Below, piece by piece: positions 11,009 through 22,186 of a stretch of DNA of 64,000 nucleotides. The notes beneath the pieces were generated by a model. The model was not told where the DNA came from and searched no databases. It worked only from the letters and a program-made list of their open reading frames with translations. The position numbers and the translations under genes are program-made. Position 1 is the stretch's first letter, and the number at the start of each line of letters is the position of its first letter. Where the stretch lies: contig CM054138.1 of NCBI GenBank assembly GCA_028751875.1, forward strand, positions 37,732,144 to 37,796,143, written 5' to 3'. The DNA is from Rapana venosa (lineage: Eukaryota; Mollusca; Gastropoda; Neogastropoda; Muricidae).

Positions 11009-11312
11009 GCGCCCATACTTCTTCGTTGAACGCTCAGACAGCAACTACTGATGTTTGTCGCATAAGCGAAAATGCGTTGCGCTGCCGTTAAGCGCCTTAC
11101 AAATCAGGCCCAGTGCATCCGACTTCGGCATGGGAGAGAATTGCTATTGTATGTCTTTTTTGGAAAGAAAAGGCAGGAGAATGGACCAAGAAAGCAGAAA
11201 ATAAGACAAGAAGGAGGTGACAAGAAGAAAAGGAACAAGGCATAAACAAAAGAGGAATTCGTAGCATAGAATTTCAGAAGGTGGAGATGCTATTTATACT
11301 GTCATGCCCTCC
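11009..11312. other. Unassigned segment
   Basis: Purine-rich at 11165-11250. No recognised feature. Confidence 0.35.
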
Positions 11313-11550
11313 GGCATCCCTACGAGGTAGATGCCCATACGAATACATATGGGCATATCTACATTATGCGCATAAAAAAGTATGTGCTTGTTTATTCTCA
11401 AGTATGGGTGAGTGTTCACTGACAGGTCCCAGGCATCCCAACAGGGGTAGATGCCCATGGGAACACATATGGGCATATCTTTTTCATTATGCGCATATGT
11501 GCTTGTTTACATTCTCCAGCATGTCTGAGTGTGCAAAGGCGAGTACCTGA
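11313..11550. repeat. ~119-bp tandem duplication with internal hairpins
   Basis: Two tandem units start at GGCATCCC (11313 and 11432). Each carries an inverted repeat: GTAGATGCCCATA pairing with TATGGGCATATCTAC at 11327-11362, with a two-base bulge, and an equivalent at 11447-11481. Each also shares TTATGCGCATA and TGTGCTTGTTTA. The units differ by about 20 percent. Function unknown. Confidence 0.8.
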
Positions 11551-11916
11551 ATATATACAAGCACGTCAGTTTGGACACAAACATGTGTCTATCTTCCCCA
11601 TGCACATGTGTGTGTGCTTGGAGATTTATGCAAGCACATGCCCAGAAAAGTGAGTTTAAATACTGACGGTGGCTAAACGTAGCATTTGGAAATCACTTTC
11701 GAAGCCAAGAATTGAAGGGCCATTTCTTTAATGGGTGCTGTTGGTCCAAAGAACAGGGAGGAATGGACTTGCGTCTTGTTGAAAGCTACTGATTTGGCGG
11801 CAGAAGGAATGGGAAGGGGACGAGGACGTGCACACATAAACACACAGATGTCATACATTGTCCCGAACGCAAGTGAAAGTAAGCGAAGCATGTTATGTAT
11901 CTCACCTATGCACACA
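11551..11916. other. Unassigned segment
   Basis: No recognised feature. A GTGCTTG...CAAGCAC inverted pair near 11613-11638 weakly echoes the neighbouring tandem unit. Confidence 0.3.
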
Positions 11917-12112
11917 AACACACACGCGCACACTTACAACACACACACCACACACCCCACACACACACAAACCACAACACACACACACACACACCCATCA
12001 CACACACATCCACACACCCCCACGTGCCAAATCCCCCCCATGAACACACACACGCATACACACGCACACACACACACAAAACACACACATCACACACACA
12101 CACACCGTGCAC
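11917..12112. repeat. CA microsatellite
   Basis: Interrupted CA array of about 195 bp with CCAC and CGCA variants. It ends about 15 bases before the tail of a SINE. Confidence 0.95.
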
Positions 12113-12125
12113 CAGCGCTTATATA

Positions 12126-12310
12126 ATTTTTGTAATTTATTTATTCTTTTATATCTAGGATAATGGAATAAGCACTCATGTGCTTTTTTACATCTAGTCC
12201 CCGTGTATATGGGGGTTTTGTAAATTTTGTCATGTTTCAACCGGCACACAATGGCCTACTCTTCCGAAAAGTGGAACAGGATTTAACGTGTGCGCAAGAT
12301 GATCCTTTAT
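12126..12310 (-). mobile_element. tRNA-derived SINE, 3' half
   Basis: Tail and middle of the same SINE family as 4150-4500, minus strand. The tail hairpin AAGCACTCATGTGCTT is perfect at 12170-12185. The middle matches through 'ATCTTGCGCACACG' and stops at an AT array, so the tRNA-like head is missing. Confidence 0.85.
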
Positions 12311-12400
12311 TTTATATTTATATTTATATTATATATATTTTATATATATATATATATATATTTTTATATTATATATATTATATAGTGTGTGTGTGTGTGG
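12311..12400. repeat. AT / GT microsatellite
   Basis: AT-rich array with TTTATATT interruptions ending in a short GT run. It interrupts the SINE copy to its left. Confidence 0.9.
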
Positions 12401-12689
12401 ATATATACACTTTACGTGTACGTGCATGCATATGCAGACATACACAGAACAAAGAGAGAAGAGAGGGAGGTCGAGGGCGAAGGTAAGAGGGAGAAGGAGG
12501 GAAGGGGAATCAGTGAGAGACACAGATGGATAGACAGTGGGACAGACAAACAAGGAATCAAACAGATGGGACTTGAAGCACCGAGAAATGGCATAAGGAA
12601 CACAGAATAAAACCACAGCCACATAACTTTCAAAATATCTCAGAAGCATAGAGAGAAAAAATGGATTTAAAAAGCTGTTACCCCTCACT
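12401..12689. other. Unassigned purine-rich segment
   Basis: GA/GGA-rich at 12447-12545, otherwise featureless. Confidence 0.35.
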
Positions 12690-15600
12690 ATGTAGTCAGG
12701 TCAGTCAGAGAAGTTCTCTGCTACTGCTACTGGTATCCATGTAACCCAGTACAACCTGTCGCATGTGGGGGAGGAAACCCCAATAGAAAAAACCCAAACC
12801 ACATGGAGACTTGGAGAGGAGATTGGCGCCACCAAGGAATATCCTAAGCCCACAGAAAAAACATGAAAGACAAATGCAAAGCCGAAATGATACCGGATCG
12901 GTCGAGGCCGGGTTACCAACGACCGCGCTTTTCCATTGATCAACCCCGGGTGGAAGTGACAAGTCAGCTACTGGAGTTAAAACATTACTTAAGCTCCCTA
13001 GAGAACAAATCACCATTGGTACATGGAACGTCCGTACACTCTACCAGTGCGGAAAAATCAAAGAACTAGAGTATGGCTTGCCGATATAAATGGGACATTA
13101 TTGGCTAGGAGAAGTGAGAATGGCAGGATTTGGTGAGACATTTACTGAAGAAGGGAACAAGATCTGGTACAGTGGCCAGAGAAACATCACCAACATGAAG
13201 TGGCATTTTTGTCAAAAAGGAAAGAGTGGGGTGCATTATCAGCTGTACCCGGCTTCCGCAGGATTATCATTTCCCGGGTGTGGGCCCAAACCCCAAAAAA
13301 ATCCCCTTTAAAATCTATGCCCTCATCTGACCTACAGTGAAGGTAGAAGTTTTTTTATGAGTCTTGGAGCTTTAAAGAAAATCCCAAGAAGGACTCATAT
13401 TCAAGGGGTTTTAACCCCAAAAGTGGCCCTGACTCTTACACCAAAGGGGCCGGAACAGTTGGTCAGTTTGGAATGGGAGACCAAGAAGGGGACTACTTGT
13501 GGAGTTTGCCTGACCCCAGGATTCCATTGCCAATACCCTCTATCCCCAAGCGTAAGGAGGCAACCTGGCATGCCCCAAACGGCAAGTCCAAAACCCAAAA
13601 TGTTTTTATTTAACACCACGGCGTTCAAATCCAGCATCAACAAGGCCAAACAAAAACCCTACCTGGAGCTAAAATAGGAGCGCCCAAAAAAACCTTGTGT
13701 GCTGGTATTCAAAATGGTAAAAGAAAAAAAAAACAGTGAAAACCCACGTTAAATTGAGTGGACAAACTGAAAGACCCAGTGTCGAGGGTTTCAAAAGTAA
13801 GTTGGCGGACGTTTTGCGGATTAACCCTCTGGACAATGACTCAATGACTCCCCAACAACTTCAATGAGGCAGTCCGAGAAACAGCGAGGGGGTACTCGGT
13901 GTCAGAGGAATAACCCCAGCATGGCTCCCAATGACATCTTGGACTCTGCGTTTACAGAAGAGCACTGAAACCAACAGTCTTCCACCCAAAAGAATCCGGG
14001 AGGCAACAATCTCGTGAAGAAGAAAATTTAAAGGCCAGAGAAAGTGGATCAGTGTCAAGTGTGAGATAAAAAAAAACATAAAGTGGGCAACAGTAAAAAG
14101 GATAGACCCCCTGAAAAAACTCAAAAAACCCACTTCAAACCAAATCTTCGTATTGAAGACAGCCCAAAAAATCCTCACAAAAAGCTCAGCGCTTGAAAAG
14201 GTGGTCTGAATATTGTCAAGAATGTCAACACCCAATACAACTGACAAGAGCAAAATAGAAGGGGAAAGAGCAACTCAAGAGCCCCTCGCCTTTTCCTATA
14301 TGGGGGAAGAATGGAAAAAGCCCACCCGCAGCTTCCCGTAGGAAACCCCGGAGAGACATATCCCAGCAGAGTGCTCAAGCATTGGTGGCGAAACAGTATC
14401 ACATATGTTACAGCTTTGTCAGAAGATTTGGGAGACAAAAAAAGTGGCCAAGGGATGGGCCAATCACTCATCATACCCCCCCAAGAAAGGGGGAAATTTT
14501 CGGCCAATGCCAAAATATAGAACATCGCCCCATCAGCAGCCGCGATCTTTCTCAAAGTTATTTGAAACGACTCAAGAAGGGGGCAGAAAACACCTTGCAG
14601 AGGAAAAAGTGGTTCAGGGAGGCAGGGGGCAAATCGAAAAATTTTTAACTGCCCCTCCTGAGGAAAAAAAAACTTAAAATCAGAGAGACCCGTTCCCCAA
14701 TTCATCGACTTCAAGAAGGCTTTTGAAGAGTATGGCCGAAGGGCCCGGGAGGTCCTCAGAATGTTTGCATTGAAGAAGGACTGTGCAAACCCTTAACATA
14801 TACAAAACCGCAGCAGGCGTCCCTTTTAAAAAATAGGTCGGAATACTTCAAAATCAGTTGGGGTCCGACAAGGATGCCCGTTATTCCGTCCGTTCAATCT
14901 GTTCTTGGGGGAAAAAATTTGGGGCCTAAAGACTTCCACTCTACCATCTCCATTGGCGGCGACCCCCCAACAACTTCGGTTTGCGTGAATTTAACCCCAT
15001 GGGCGGAAGTCACAGGCTGCAAGATTTCGCCAGACTTGGAACAGAGCTGGAGCATATGGGGGAGGTGAGTCGGGGAAAAATAAAGTACTTGTGAACAGCA
15101 CGGCAAGCCACCGCTTAAAATTTCATGAAAGGCCAACAATGGAGGGGTAGACGTTTTTTTAAAAACCTGGGGCTCACCACAAAAGGGGGCGATCGACGAC
15201 AGAAATCAAAATAGAATAGCCATGGCAAAATTTTCCATGCAAACTCCACCATATGGAAAAGTAAAAAGGTCAGTTTCCAATCAAAATAAAACTCTACAAA
15301 GCCCCAATTCAGTCGCCCGCTGTACGGAAGTGAAACCCGGAAACAGAAAACGAATCCAGTCATTCGAAACAAAAGCCATAGAAAAATATGGGCTATCCCG
15401 GAGGGGAACGAAAGACCAAGAAATTTTTAAGAGTCAAAAAACAGGCTGGAGGTTTTGTCAAGAAAAAAAAGTGACATGGTTCGGCCCGCACCCCCCAAAC
15501 ACTTGCCAAAAAGTCTGCAGGGAACACTCGAAGGGGCAGAAGGAGGGGAAGACGAACAGTCTGGATGGACAACATCAGAGAAGGACCAGATGAAGACCGG

Positions 15601-15695
15601 CATATGCGCAGACTGGACCGAGATGGATGGAGGGGCTTTCCACGGTCGTTTTATGTTCCCCCGACCCCAAGGTCACCGGTTGATGTGATGTGATG
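12690..15695 (+). mobile_element. LINE-1 (RTE-like), near full length, degraded
   Basis: The only plus-strand and longest copy of LINE-1, about 3.0 kb. The endonuclease starts at 13009 with ITIGTWNVRTLYQCGKIKEL (TWN at 13021). An SRGF...SGPDS segment at 13400-13440 corresponds to the GDFN-type region. RT blocks follow: NPGETYPSRVLKH (14341), FIDFKKAF (14701, catalytic Asp block), VRQGCP-like (14862) and the post-palm region. The C-terminus shows a VTWFG block (15473) and DRDGWRGF (15617). The tail is a GATGT repeat at 15680-15692. Frames break constantly, mostly at homopolymer runs, so part of the decay is probably consensus error. The 5' boundary is set by where similarity to a plausible 5' untranslated region begins and is uncertain by about 50 bp. 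Confidence 0.8.
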
Positions 15696-15892
15696 ACCCC
15701 CCATATACATACGAAGAGGCAGATGAAGTCAGTTGAAGAAAGAGGGCTGACGGTTTGATGGATGAGAAAGGAAAGGTGGTTTTACACTGACGACCCCGAA
15801 TTCTCCCCGTTTTCCTCAGTTGTGTCAAGAGTGCGTTTTTTACTTTTTCGTTGTTCCTTTTTTTTACACGAAGATGGAAAAGCGGTACTTTA
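15696..15892. other. Unassigned spacer
   Basis: No recognised feature. Confidence 0.35.
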
Positions 15893-15971
15893 TGGCGGTG
15901 GGCAGAAGTGCATACGCCCAAAATTCACCATTGGCGGTGGGCCGAAAGTGCATACGCCCCCATGTCACCAT
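15893..15971. repeat. 39-bp tandem duplication
   Basis: Two units starting TGGCGGTGGGC at 15893 and 15932 share GTGCATACGCCC and TTCACCAT/GTCACCAT. They run straight into a G-run. Confidence 0.85.
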
Positions 15972-15972
15972 T

Positions 15973-16004
15973 TGGGGGGGGGGGGGGGGGGGGGGGGAGG
16001 GGGG
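15973..16004. repeat. Poly-G run
   Basis: G-run with one A, continuing the tandem unit. Likely inflated by consensus error. Confidence 0.85.
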
Positions 16005-16640
16005 GAAAACAAAATTTTTTTTAAAGAAAAAATTTTTTTATTTTGCCAGTATTAATTTTTTTTTGAGAAAAAAAGGATAAGTATCCCGGCTTTTTTGACC
16101 AGTCTTTCCCCGGATAGATTGATTTCGAAAATGAAAAAGCGGAAAAAGGGTTTTATGGGAAGAGGGGTTTGGTTTGGTTAAGGGGGTTTTTGTTAGGGAG
16201 GGAAGGGGGGGGGGAAAAGAAAGGGAGGGAGAGGGGAGGAAAGGGGGGGTTGGCGGGACTAAATTGAAATTTTTACCTTTTATTTTGTTTTTTTTCGCGT
16301 TTAAAAAGGGTTTGTGGGAAAGAGGGCTCAGGTTTGATTTTTTTTGGTAATTGTGGCAAATATTTTTAGTTATGTATTTTGAGTAGGGGAAAATTTGGGT
16401 GTTGTGCGAAAGAAGATGGGGTTGGGAGGAAAGGGGAGGGTTTTTGGGGAAAGGGGTAGGGGGTTTAAATGGGCCCCTGTAATTATCGACTCTAAAAAAA
16501 GAGGGAGAGGGAGGGGGGGTAAAGAAGAGAAAGGAAGCAGGACAACACAATCGCAGAGTAAGTTTTTGGGTATGTCAAAGGGGGGGTTTCTGGGGCCTTC
16601 ATTCCCCAACCAAATGAATGTTTTGCTTGGAAAAAGACCT
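16005..16640. other. Low-complexity G/T/A-run sequence
   Basis: Runs of three to ten identical bases make up almost all of this stretch. The 133-170 aa frames here are products of that composition. No feature can be supported. Confidence 0.6.
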
Positions 16641-18014
16641 CCTTTTCACAGTGGACACGGCTGTGTCCGTGTGTGTTTGCAGTGGTGCCACTTCATTTTC
16701 CGGTGTACACAGATGCGGTTTCCCTACTCCTCTTCAGTTTTAGACCCTGGGAAAAAATTTAGTGTAATGCTGACGCGCTGTTGCAGTTCAGTTTAAGTGA
16801 TGTGATTGGGAAGGGGTGGTTTGTTGTGTTTTTTACAACAAAAAAAAATTAAAAACCAACATTTGGTTGTTTACAAAAAATTTATTGTTTAACCCATTTA
16901 CGATTTTTTTACGTATGCAGTTATTATAATTATTATAATGTTTAATAATCCGAGTGGCTGCAATATCTATCATAAGGACCAAAGATACTAAGCTCCTTTG
17001 AGATAAATACAAAGATGACAACGTAACCATACTTGATTCTAAACTATGTGATAGTTAATGATATTACTTATTTTCAGAAATGACAGTAATGATTGATCCA
17101 GCTATCATATTTCATACGTTTTTTCCAAACATTCAGGAAAAAAAATTAGGCTCAAATTCAGGAAACTAGACACACACACACTATTTCTGAAAACACGAAG
17201 AGTAAAAGAACGACTAAGGCTGTTTTCCGTCGGTTTTTCATCTTCTTGATTTGGTGACAATGAAAAAGTGCAAGTAGGTTCACAGGACATAAAGTGTTTC
17301 TGGAAATAATATACTCATGGACTCGACGACTGAAGCAGAGACACTAAACAAAAATAAAAACAAAGATGAATTTTGCTGTTGCAAAATTTTTGGAATTAAA
17401 ATACTAGTTTGAAGTAAAAGACGCTATGGATTGCATAGAATTAGGATACTGTTTTTGTGTTATGTTCAGTTGGTGTTGTACTGTTGCTCTCCCAAAAAGT
17501 AGTTGAAGAGCGACAAGAAGAATGGGAACTGAACATTGCATTCGTACGCCCTGAAACGAGAATCTAACATACCGTCAGCAACATATTGCAGAACACAAAG
17601 CAAAGTAATATTTCAAAGAAATGCGTATCATAAAGCACTAGCAGCCCGTTTTGAGCAGAGGACCTTTTCCCGGGCAGGGGACCGCTTGCAACAGAATAGC
17701 ATGTGATAAGTGTTTCACACTGCCGGATCTCCATCAGGGCATTCCACACTGTATCAATATTTCACAAAGAGAAAAGGGTAGCTGCACAGGAAGAGGCATT
17801 ATTTTTCATGGGAAGTCATATCGGTGACGGTCACCCTCATGGATGCTGTCTGTTTGGTTTCCGGTGGATCGTAACGATCATGAGCTTTGATCCAGCTTTG
17901 GACAGATTGACATTGTGTTCCTCTCAAACTGAAGGGAAAGCTGGAGATGTAATGACTGACAGAAATGTTTTTTTCCATTTACTCTGTTGTCAGTGACCTT
18001 GTTTTCACATGCCT
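16641..18014. other. Unassigned, relatively clean sequence
   Basis: About 1.4 kb without homopolymer smearing or recognised repeats. Open frames are below 100 aa and match no family I know. It is the longest stretch in the left third of the window that could be low-copy. Confidence 0.35.
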
Positions 18015-18094
18015 TAGAGAGAGAGAGAGAGGAGGAGAGAGGAGAGAGAGAGAGGAGAGGAGAGAGGAGAGAGAGAGAGAGAGAGAAGGGGGAA
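18015..18094. repeat. GA array with GAACTC end
   Basis: GA array ending GAAGAGAACTCGAAAAGATTTATTCA. On the minus strand this is the 3' end of LINE-2a followed by GAGTTC and then TC repeats. Confidence 0.9.
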
Positions 18095-18095
18095 G

Positions 18096-18141
18096 AGAAC
18101 TCGAAAAGATTTATTCACAAAAAGGGCATTGGCCCATACAT

Positions 18142-18181
<40 letters not shown>

Positions 18182-19168
18182 GCCAAACTGCTTAGTATTT
18201 TGTGAGAATAAAAACCACAAAACCAAATGTTAATGTATACCCACAATCCACAATAAAAAATCGTTCCAAAAATATGACTTTAAGAACCAAGATATCTCTT
18301 ATTCTAAAGGCTTTACAAAATTAAGCAAGGCTGCGACAATTTTCAGGGTGACTGATGCCATGAGTAGACAGAATCTAAATAAATTAGGCTTCTACTATAT
18401 TTACCGGAATGTAATCTGTCTACATCTTCTAATACTACAGCTACAAAATGAACTTCATTTTTCCACGTTGCTAAAATAATGGGCATAGCAGCCTGAGGCA
18501 TCTTCTCATGTTTATATATTTTAAATTTATTAAATTTATGTTTATACACCAAGTCTAAACCTAGACATAATCTTCAAAGGTTTGCCTATCAAGTTTAGTA
18601 AGGGTTTACCCTGGTGGGGGGACCTTAAATTGGCTCTGTACATTTGAATTTTTCACTTGTTTTTTTATGAAAAACCATCATCTGCCAACGCACTCAAAGT
18701 CTTTGCCTGAAAACCCCTTTATAACTGCTTACAAATTTCGACCCTTTATTGACCCCAAACAAACCCCGCCAATTCCATACAGGTAAAGTATTTGTTTGAA
18801 ACCCTTACATCTAGATCATAAAGCTCTTGTAAGATTTAAAAAGGGTAACATGCACATCCATATGCAAAATTTTAAATCCAATATCAAGCTTTTAAAAGCA
18901 GCTTTAAATTTTGAGAGGAATCTATGGTTTCATAAAAAACAAGATCATTAGGTGTACGTCTATCTAACCCTAAAAATTTCTTTAAGAAAAGGGGTTTTGT
19001 ACTGATTCACAATGTGTTGCAGCTGACCCAGCCCCAAATTTCCGCGCCATATAACACAGGGGTTGTATTTGTCCCAAAAATTCTTAATCAACAAGTAAAA
19101 AGCATTATATTCAATATCGTATTTTTTAAAAATTTTTTTAAACAAGATTTTTTACCTCGACTTGCCGA
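18096..19168 (-). mobile_element. LINE-2 copy a, 3' end
   Basis: Minus-strand 3' portion of LINE-2, aligned by eye with 46048-47084. Shared landmarks are GATTTATTCACAAAAAGGGC at the terminus, ATATGACTTTAAGAACCAAG, AAGCAAGGCTGC and CCAATTCCATACAGGTA. The corresponding protein region is the extreme ORF2 C-terminus, too decayed to annotate. A 37-base G-run sits at 18144-18180, where the other copy has six G. Similarity stops at the GA-rich array to the right. Confidence 0.8.
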
Positions 19169-19169
19169 T

Positions 19170-19288
19170 TTTGATGAAGAGAGAGGGGGAGAGAGAGGGG
19201 GAAGAGAGAGAGAGGGAGGGGGATTTGGAAAAGGGGGAGAGGGGAGAGAGAGAGGGGAAGAGGGGTGAGGAGAGAGAGAGGGAGAGAA
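19170..19288. repeat. GA/GGGA purine array
   Basis: Imperfect GA array with many GGG interruptions, between two LINEs of opposite orientation. Confidence 0.9.
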
Positions 19289-19289
19289 T

Positions 19290-20146
19290 GGCAGCTCCAA
19301 GGAATGGCGGAGTCAACATTGAGTTTATAAAAATTCTTTGGCTAAAATTACAAGATTCAGTCACGCTTCCTTCAATGATCTTTCAAAAATATTCACAAAA
19401 AGGAGAGCTGTCTTATTTTTGGGTGTCTTGCCCTTCCAAATAGGCCAAAACATTTACAATTCTGATTACAAAATTTGGCTACGCTTTGAATTAGATAAAG
19501 GCCCGTTACGTTGTGAATGAGGATCAAAGGGTTTGAAACTAGCGTCCAGTATATGAAAAAATGGTGATGATGCCATTTAAAAAATAAAAAAAACTGGCAA
19601 GGAGGTACCTTGCAATTTATAATCCAAGGCATGTGACACAGTATCAAATTTATTTCTGACCCCATGCATTTTAAATATTTGGTTTTTTGGGTGGGGGTGG
19701 GGAAAAATGAAAAAATGCTGCAAGTCTTATCAATTTTGGGGTGTGGATATGGAAATTTAACATATTTTGGGAGAGACAAGGCTGCCCCTCTGATTTGCTC
19801 AGTTTTGTTGGCTATCAAAATATGGAACGAATGTAGTGGTGTGCAGCTCCGACAAATAAATGGAATGCCAAAAAAATTTTCAAAACAAACAAAAACTGGG
19901 AGATGACCTAATTGTTTACAAAGCCATAAGTATACTCATAGCAAAAAAAATTTTGAAACAGTTTGCCAATTTTTCGTGCCTAAAAGGGTTTTCTCCCACT
20001 CATCCCTTGGGGGCCCCGGGGGGGGACGTGAAGTGGACGCCAATTTTGGGTTCTGTCCTGGCCCGGGCTTTCAGGAGGTTTGGTACAGTGAGGGGGGTCC
20101 ACCCTTGGGTTTGGGTATCCGCTTTTGCGTGGTCGTCCCCGCCTCC
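19290..20146 (+). mobile_element. L1/Tx1-like LINE, RT region
   Basis: Plus-strand RT fragment. Across frames one can follow SDYKIWLRFEL (19458, like the L1 'NTDYKI' block), VVNEDQ (19514) and a DTV-like segment (19640). Then RQGCP-like CRQ/PL residues lead into LAIKIWNE (19775-19830), and DDLIVYKAI (19900) corresponds to the FADDL block. QFANFSCLK (19960) corresponds to 'FSGLKLN'. The order matches the L1/Tx1 palm. At least five frame changes are present. The copy runs into the N gap. The 88-141 aa frames over it are partial or antisense readings. Confidence 0.65.
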
Positions 20147-20646
20147 NNNNNNNNNNNNNNNNNNNNNNNNNNNNNNNNNNNNNNNNNNNNNNNNNNNNNN
20201 NNNNNNNNNNNNNNNNNNNNNNNNNNNNNNNNNNNNNNNNNNNNNNNNNNNNNNNNNNNNNNNNNNNNNNNNNNNNNNNNNNNNNNNNNNNNNNNNNNNN
20301 NNNNNNNNNNNNNNNNNNNNNNNNNNNNNNNNNNNNNNNNNNNNNNNNNNNNNNNNNNNNNNNNNNNNNNNNNNNNNNNNNNNNNNNNNNNNNNNNNNNN
20401 NNNNNNNNNNNNNNNNNNNNNNNNNNNNNNNNNNNNNNNNNNNNNNNNNNNNNNNNNNNNNNNNNNNNNNNNNNNNNNNNNNNNNNNNNNNNNNNNNNNN
20501 NNNNNNNNNNNNNNNNNNNNNNNNNNNNNNNNNNNNNNNNNNNNNNNNNNNNNNNNNNNNNNNNNNNNNNNNNNNNNNNNNNNNNNNNNNNNNNNNNNNN
20601 NNNNNNNNNNNNNNNNNNNNNNNNNNNNNNNNNNNNNNNNNNNNNN
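20147..20646. other. Assembly gap, 500 N
   Basis: Second gap of exactly 500 unknown bases. It interrupts the L1/Tx1-like element. Confidence 1.
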
Positions 20647-21381
20647 ATACATCGAAAAATTGGTAGTTTTAAGGCATTTGGATGATGGTAATGTAATTCT
20701 CGTGCTGTTCCCATAGAACCCACACAATCAAGTAGATCCTCTAGCTTAATTCCGATGTCAAGAGATCAGAGTTATGTTCTGCTGCCAGTCAATCCTCGGG
20801 ATGTTTGCTTGAAAATTATAAAAATCAAAAGCTTGGTGACCCACGAGTAATTGAAAAAAGAGGACTACCGTAATTCCAGTTGGCTTAAAGGTCTGGGTTA
20901 AAGAGCTGATAGTTGGTGAAACCAAACAGAAGGGGGGGGGGGGGGGCGTGACTAGAAAGTAGTTTCTGATATTTACGTGGACAGAGACAGGCCTCTTTGC
21001 ACTGTTTTTTAAAATCAAAAAGCAACACTTTGAACTACAGTTCCACTTCTCTGAAGAGAGAAAAAGATCAGAAACAGCTGAGAATTAAGGTAAGGCATCA
21101 GAATGTTTGCATCAGGCAGTGTAGTGTGTAGCTCTGGGAGATTGCGAGTGGCGTCCCTCGGGAAAGCTTTTAGCTGTTGCCGATAAGCGTTCTTGTTAGA
21201 ACTGGGACAGCATCCGCGTTTTCGTGGACTCCAACGAAGCTATATAGAGGATTTCACCCAATCTAGAGGACGGGAAAACTTTGACCTGGTGCCTTCTCAG
21301 TGGCTGATCAAATATGTTGAAGTGTTAATTTATTTAGAGTGAAATTGAAAAAAAGGGTTATATACGACTTTGTCAGATCTG
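20647..21381. other. Unassigned segment
   Basis: No recognisable continuation of the L1/Tx1-like element was seen after the gap. A 14-base G-run lies near 20933-20946. Otherwise featureless. Confidence 0.35.
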
Positions 21382-21451
21382 TCTATTCTGTCTGTCTGTC
21401 TGTCTGTCTGTCTGTATCTCTCTCTCTCTCTCTCTCTCATCTCTCCTCTCG

Positions 21452-21489
<38 letters not shown>

Positions 21490-21513
21490 CTCATCTCTCC
21501 TCTCTCTCCCTCT
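21382..21513. repeat. TCTG then TC microsatellite
   Basis: About eight TCTG units followed by about 95 bp of TC. Confidence 0.95.
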
Positions 21514-21601
21514 AGTGATAACATCTCAATGCATACATTCTTTTCCTCAATGTCTGCATCATTGATTTTGTGTGACGGGACGGAACTTAATTCCTTTCAT
21601 C

Positions 21602-21700
21602 TTTCCGTGTAATCGATTTCTTGGTTTGATCGATTTCTACGTCTCCGTGTCATCGATTTTATGGTTTGATTGATTTCTACGGTTTTCGTGTAATCGGTTT
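21602..21700. repeat. 40-bp tandem repeat, 2.5 units
   Basis: Units at 21602-21641 and 21642-21681 share CCGTGT-ATCGATTT and GGTTTGAT-GATTTCTACG. A partial third unit runs to 21700. Confidence 0.85.
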
Positions 21701-21944
21701 ACAACGGGAGGAAGAATCCCCTTATGTTCAGATAGTATGTCAAAACCCTATGCATTCTTGTCTTGTTGAAGCCTTGTGATTGATCTTTTCACCTGAGTAT
21801 TTTCTGGTTTACTGCTTTATTAGCAACTGATCAGTGTCTCATAGACCCTTCGATAAGCTATGGAACTTCTTTTTATTATTTTCTGATGCCTCTTTGACGA
21901 ATCAGTCAACCAACCAACCATTCAACCAGCTAAACAATCGATTA
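21701..21944. other. Unassigned spacer
   Basis: No recognised feature. CCAACCAACCATTCAACC near 21910 is a weak AACC-type repeat. Confidence 0.35.
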
Positions 21945-21978
21945 GTCAGTGAGTCAGTCAGTCAGTCAGTCAGTCAGC
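21945..21978. repeat. GTCA microsatellite
   Basis: Eight tandem GTCA-type units. Confidence 0.9.
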
Positions 21979-22004
21979 CAATCAAACAGCCATCCAACCC
22001 ACCA

Positions 22005-22186
22005 ACCCGGTTGAGGACAGACGGAAAAGAGACAGACCACCAGCATCCTGAATTGCCAATATCACTGAGAACAGTGGTCTGGAAGGGCTACAGGAGATCG
22101 TAGAACTCAGCAGAGACAGAGAGAGATGGCGAACCCTGGTTGCATTTCGTGGAACTCCTACCGACGACAGCAGCGATGGAGACAGT
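22005..22186 (+). pseudogene. LINE ORF2 C-terminal fragment
   Basis: The frames read a basic RRKRDRPP segment, then NSGLEGLQEIVELSRDRERW and TLVAFRGTPTDDSSDGDS before a stop at about 22187. This matches the generic C-terminal signature of many non-LTR ORF2 proteins: a basic G/K-R-G-R-P block, a hydrophobic 'GL' helix, then a 'S-D-R-(D/E)-x-W' block and an acidic end. No RT core is attached. The clade cannot be named from this piece. Confidence 0.5.

Noticed and set aside
19860..20727. Open frames of 186-268 aa on both strands
   Set aside because: They cross the second N gap.
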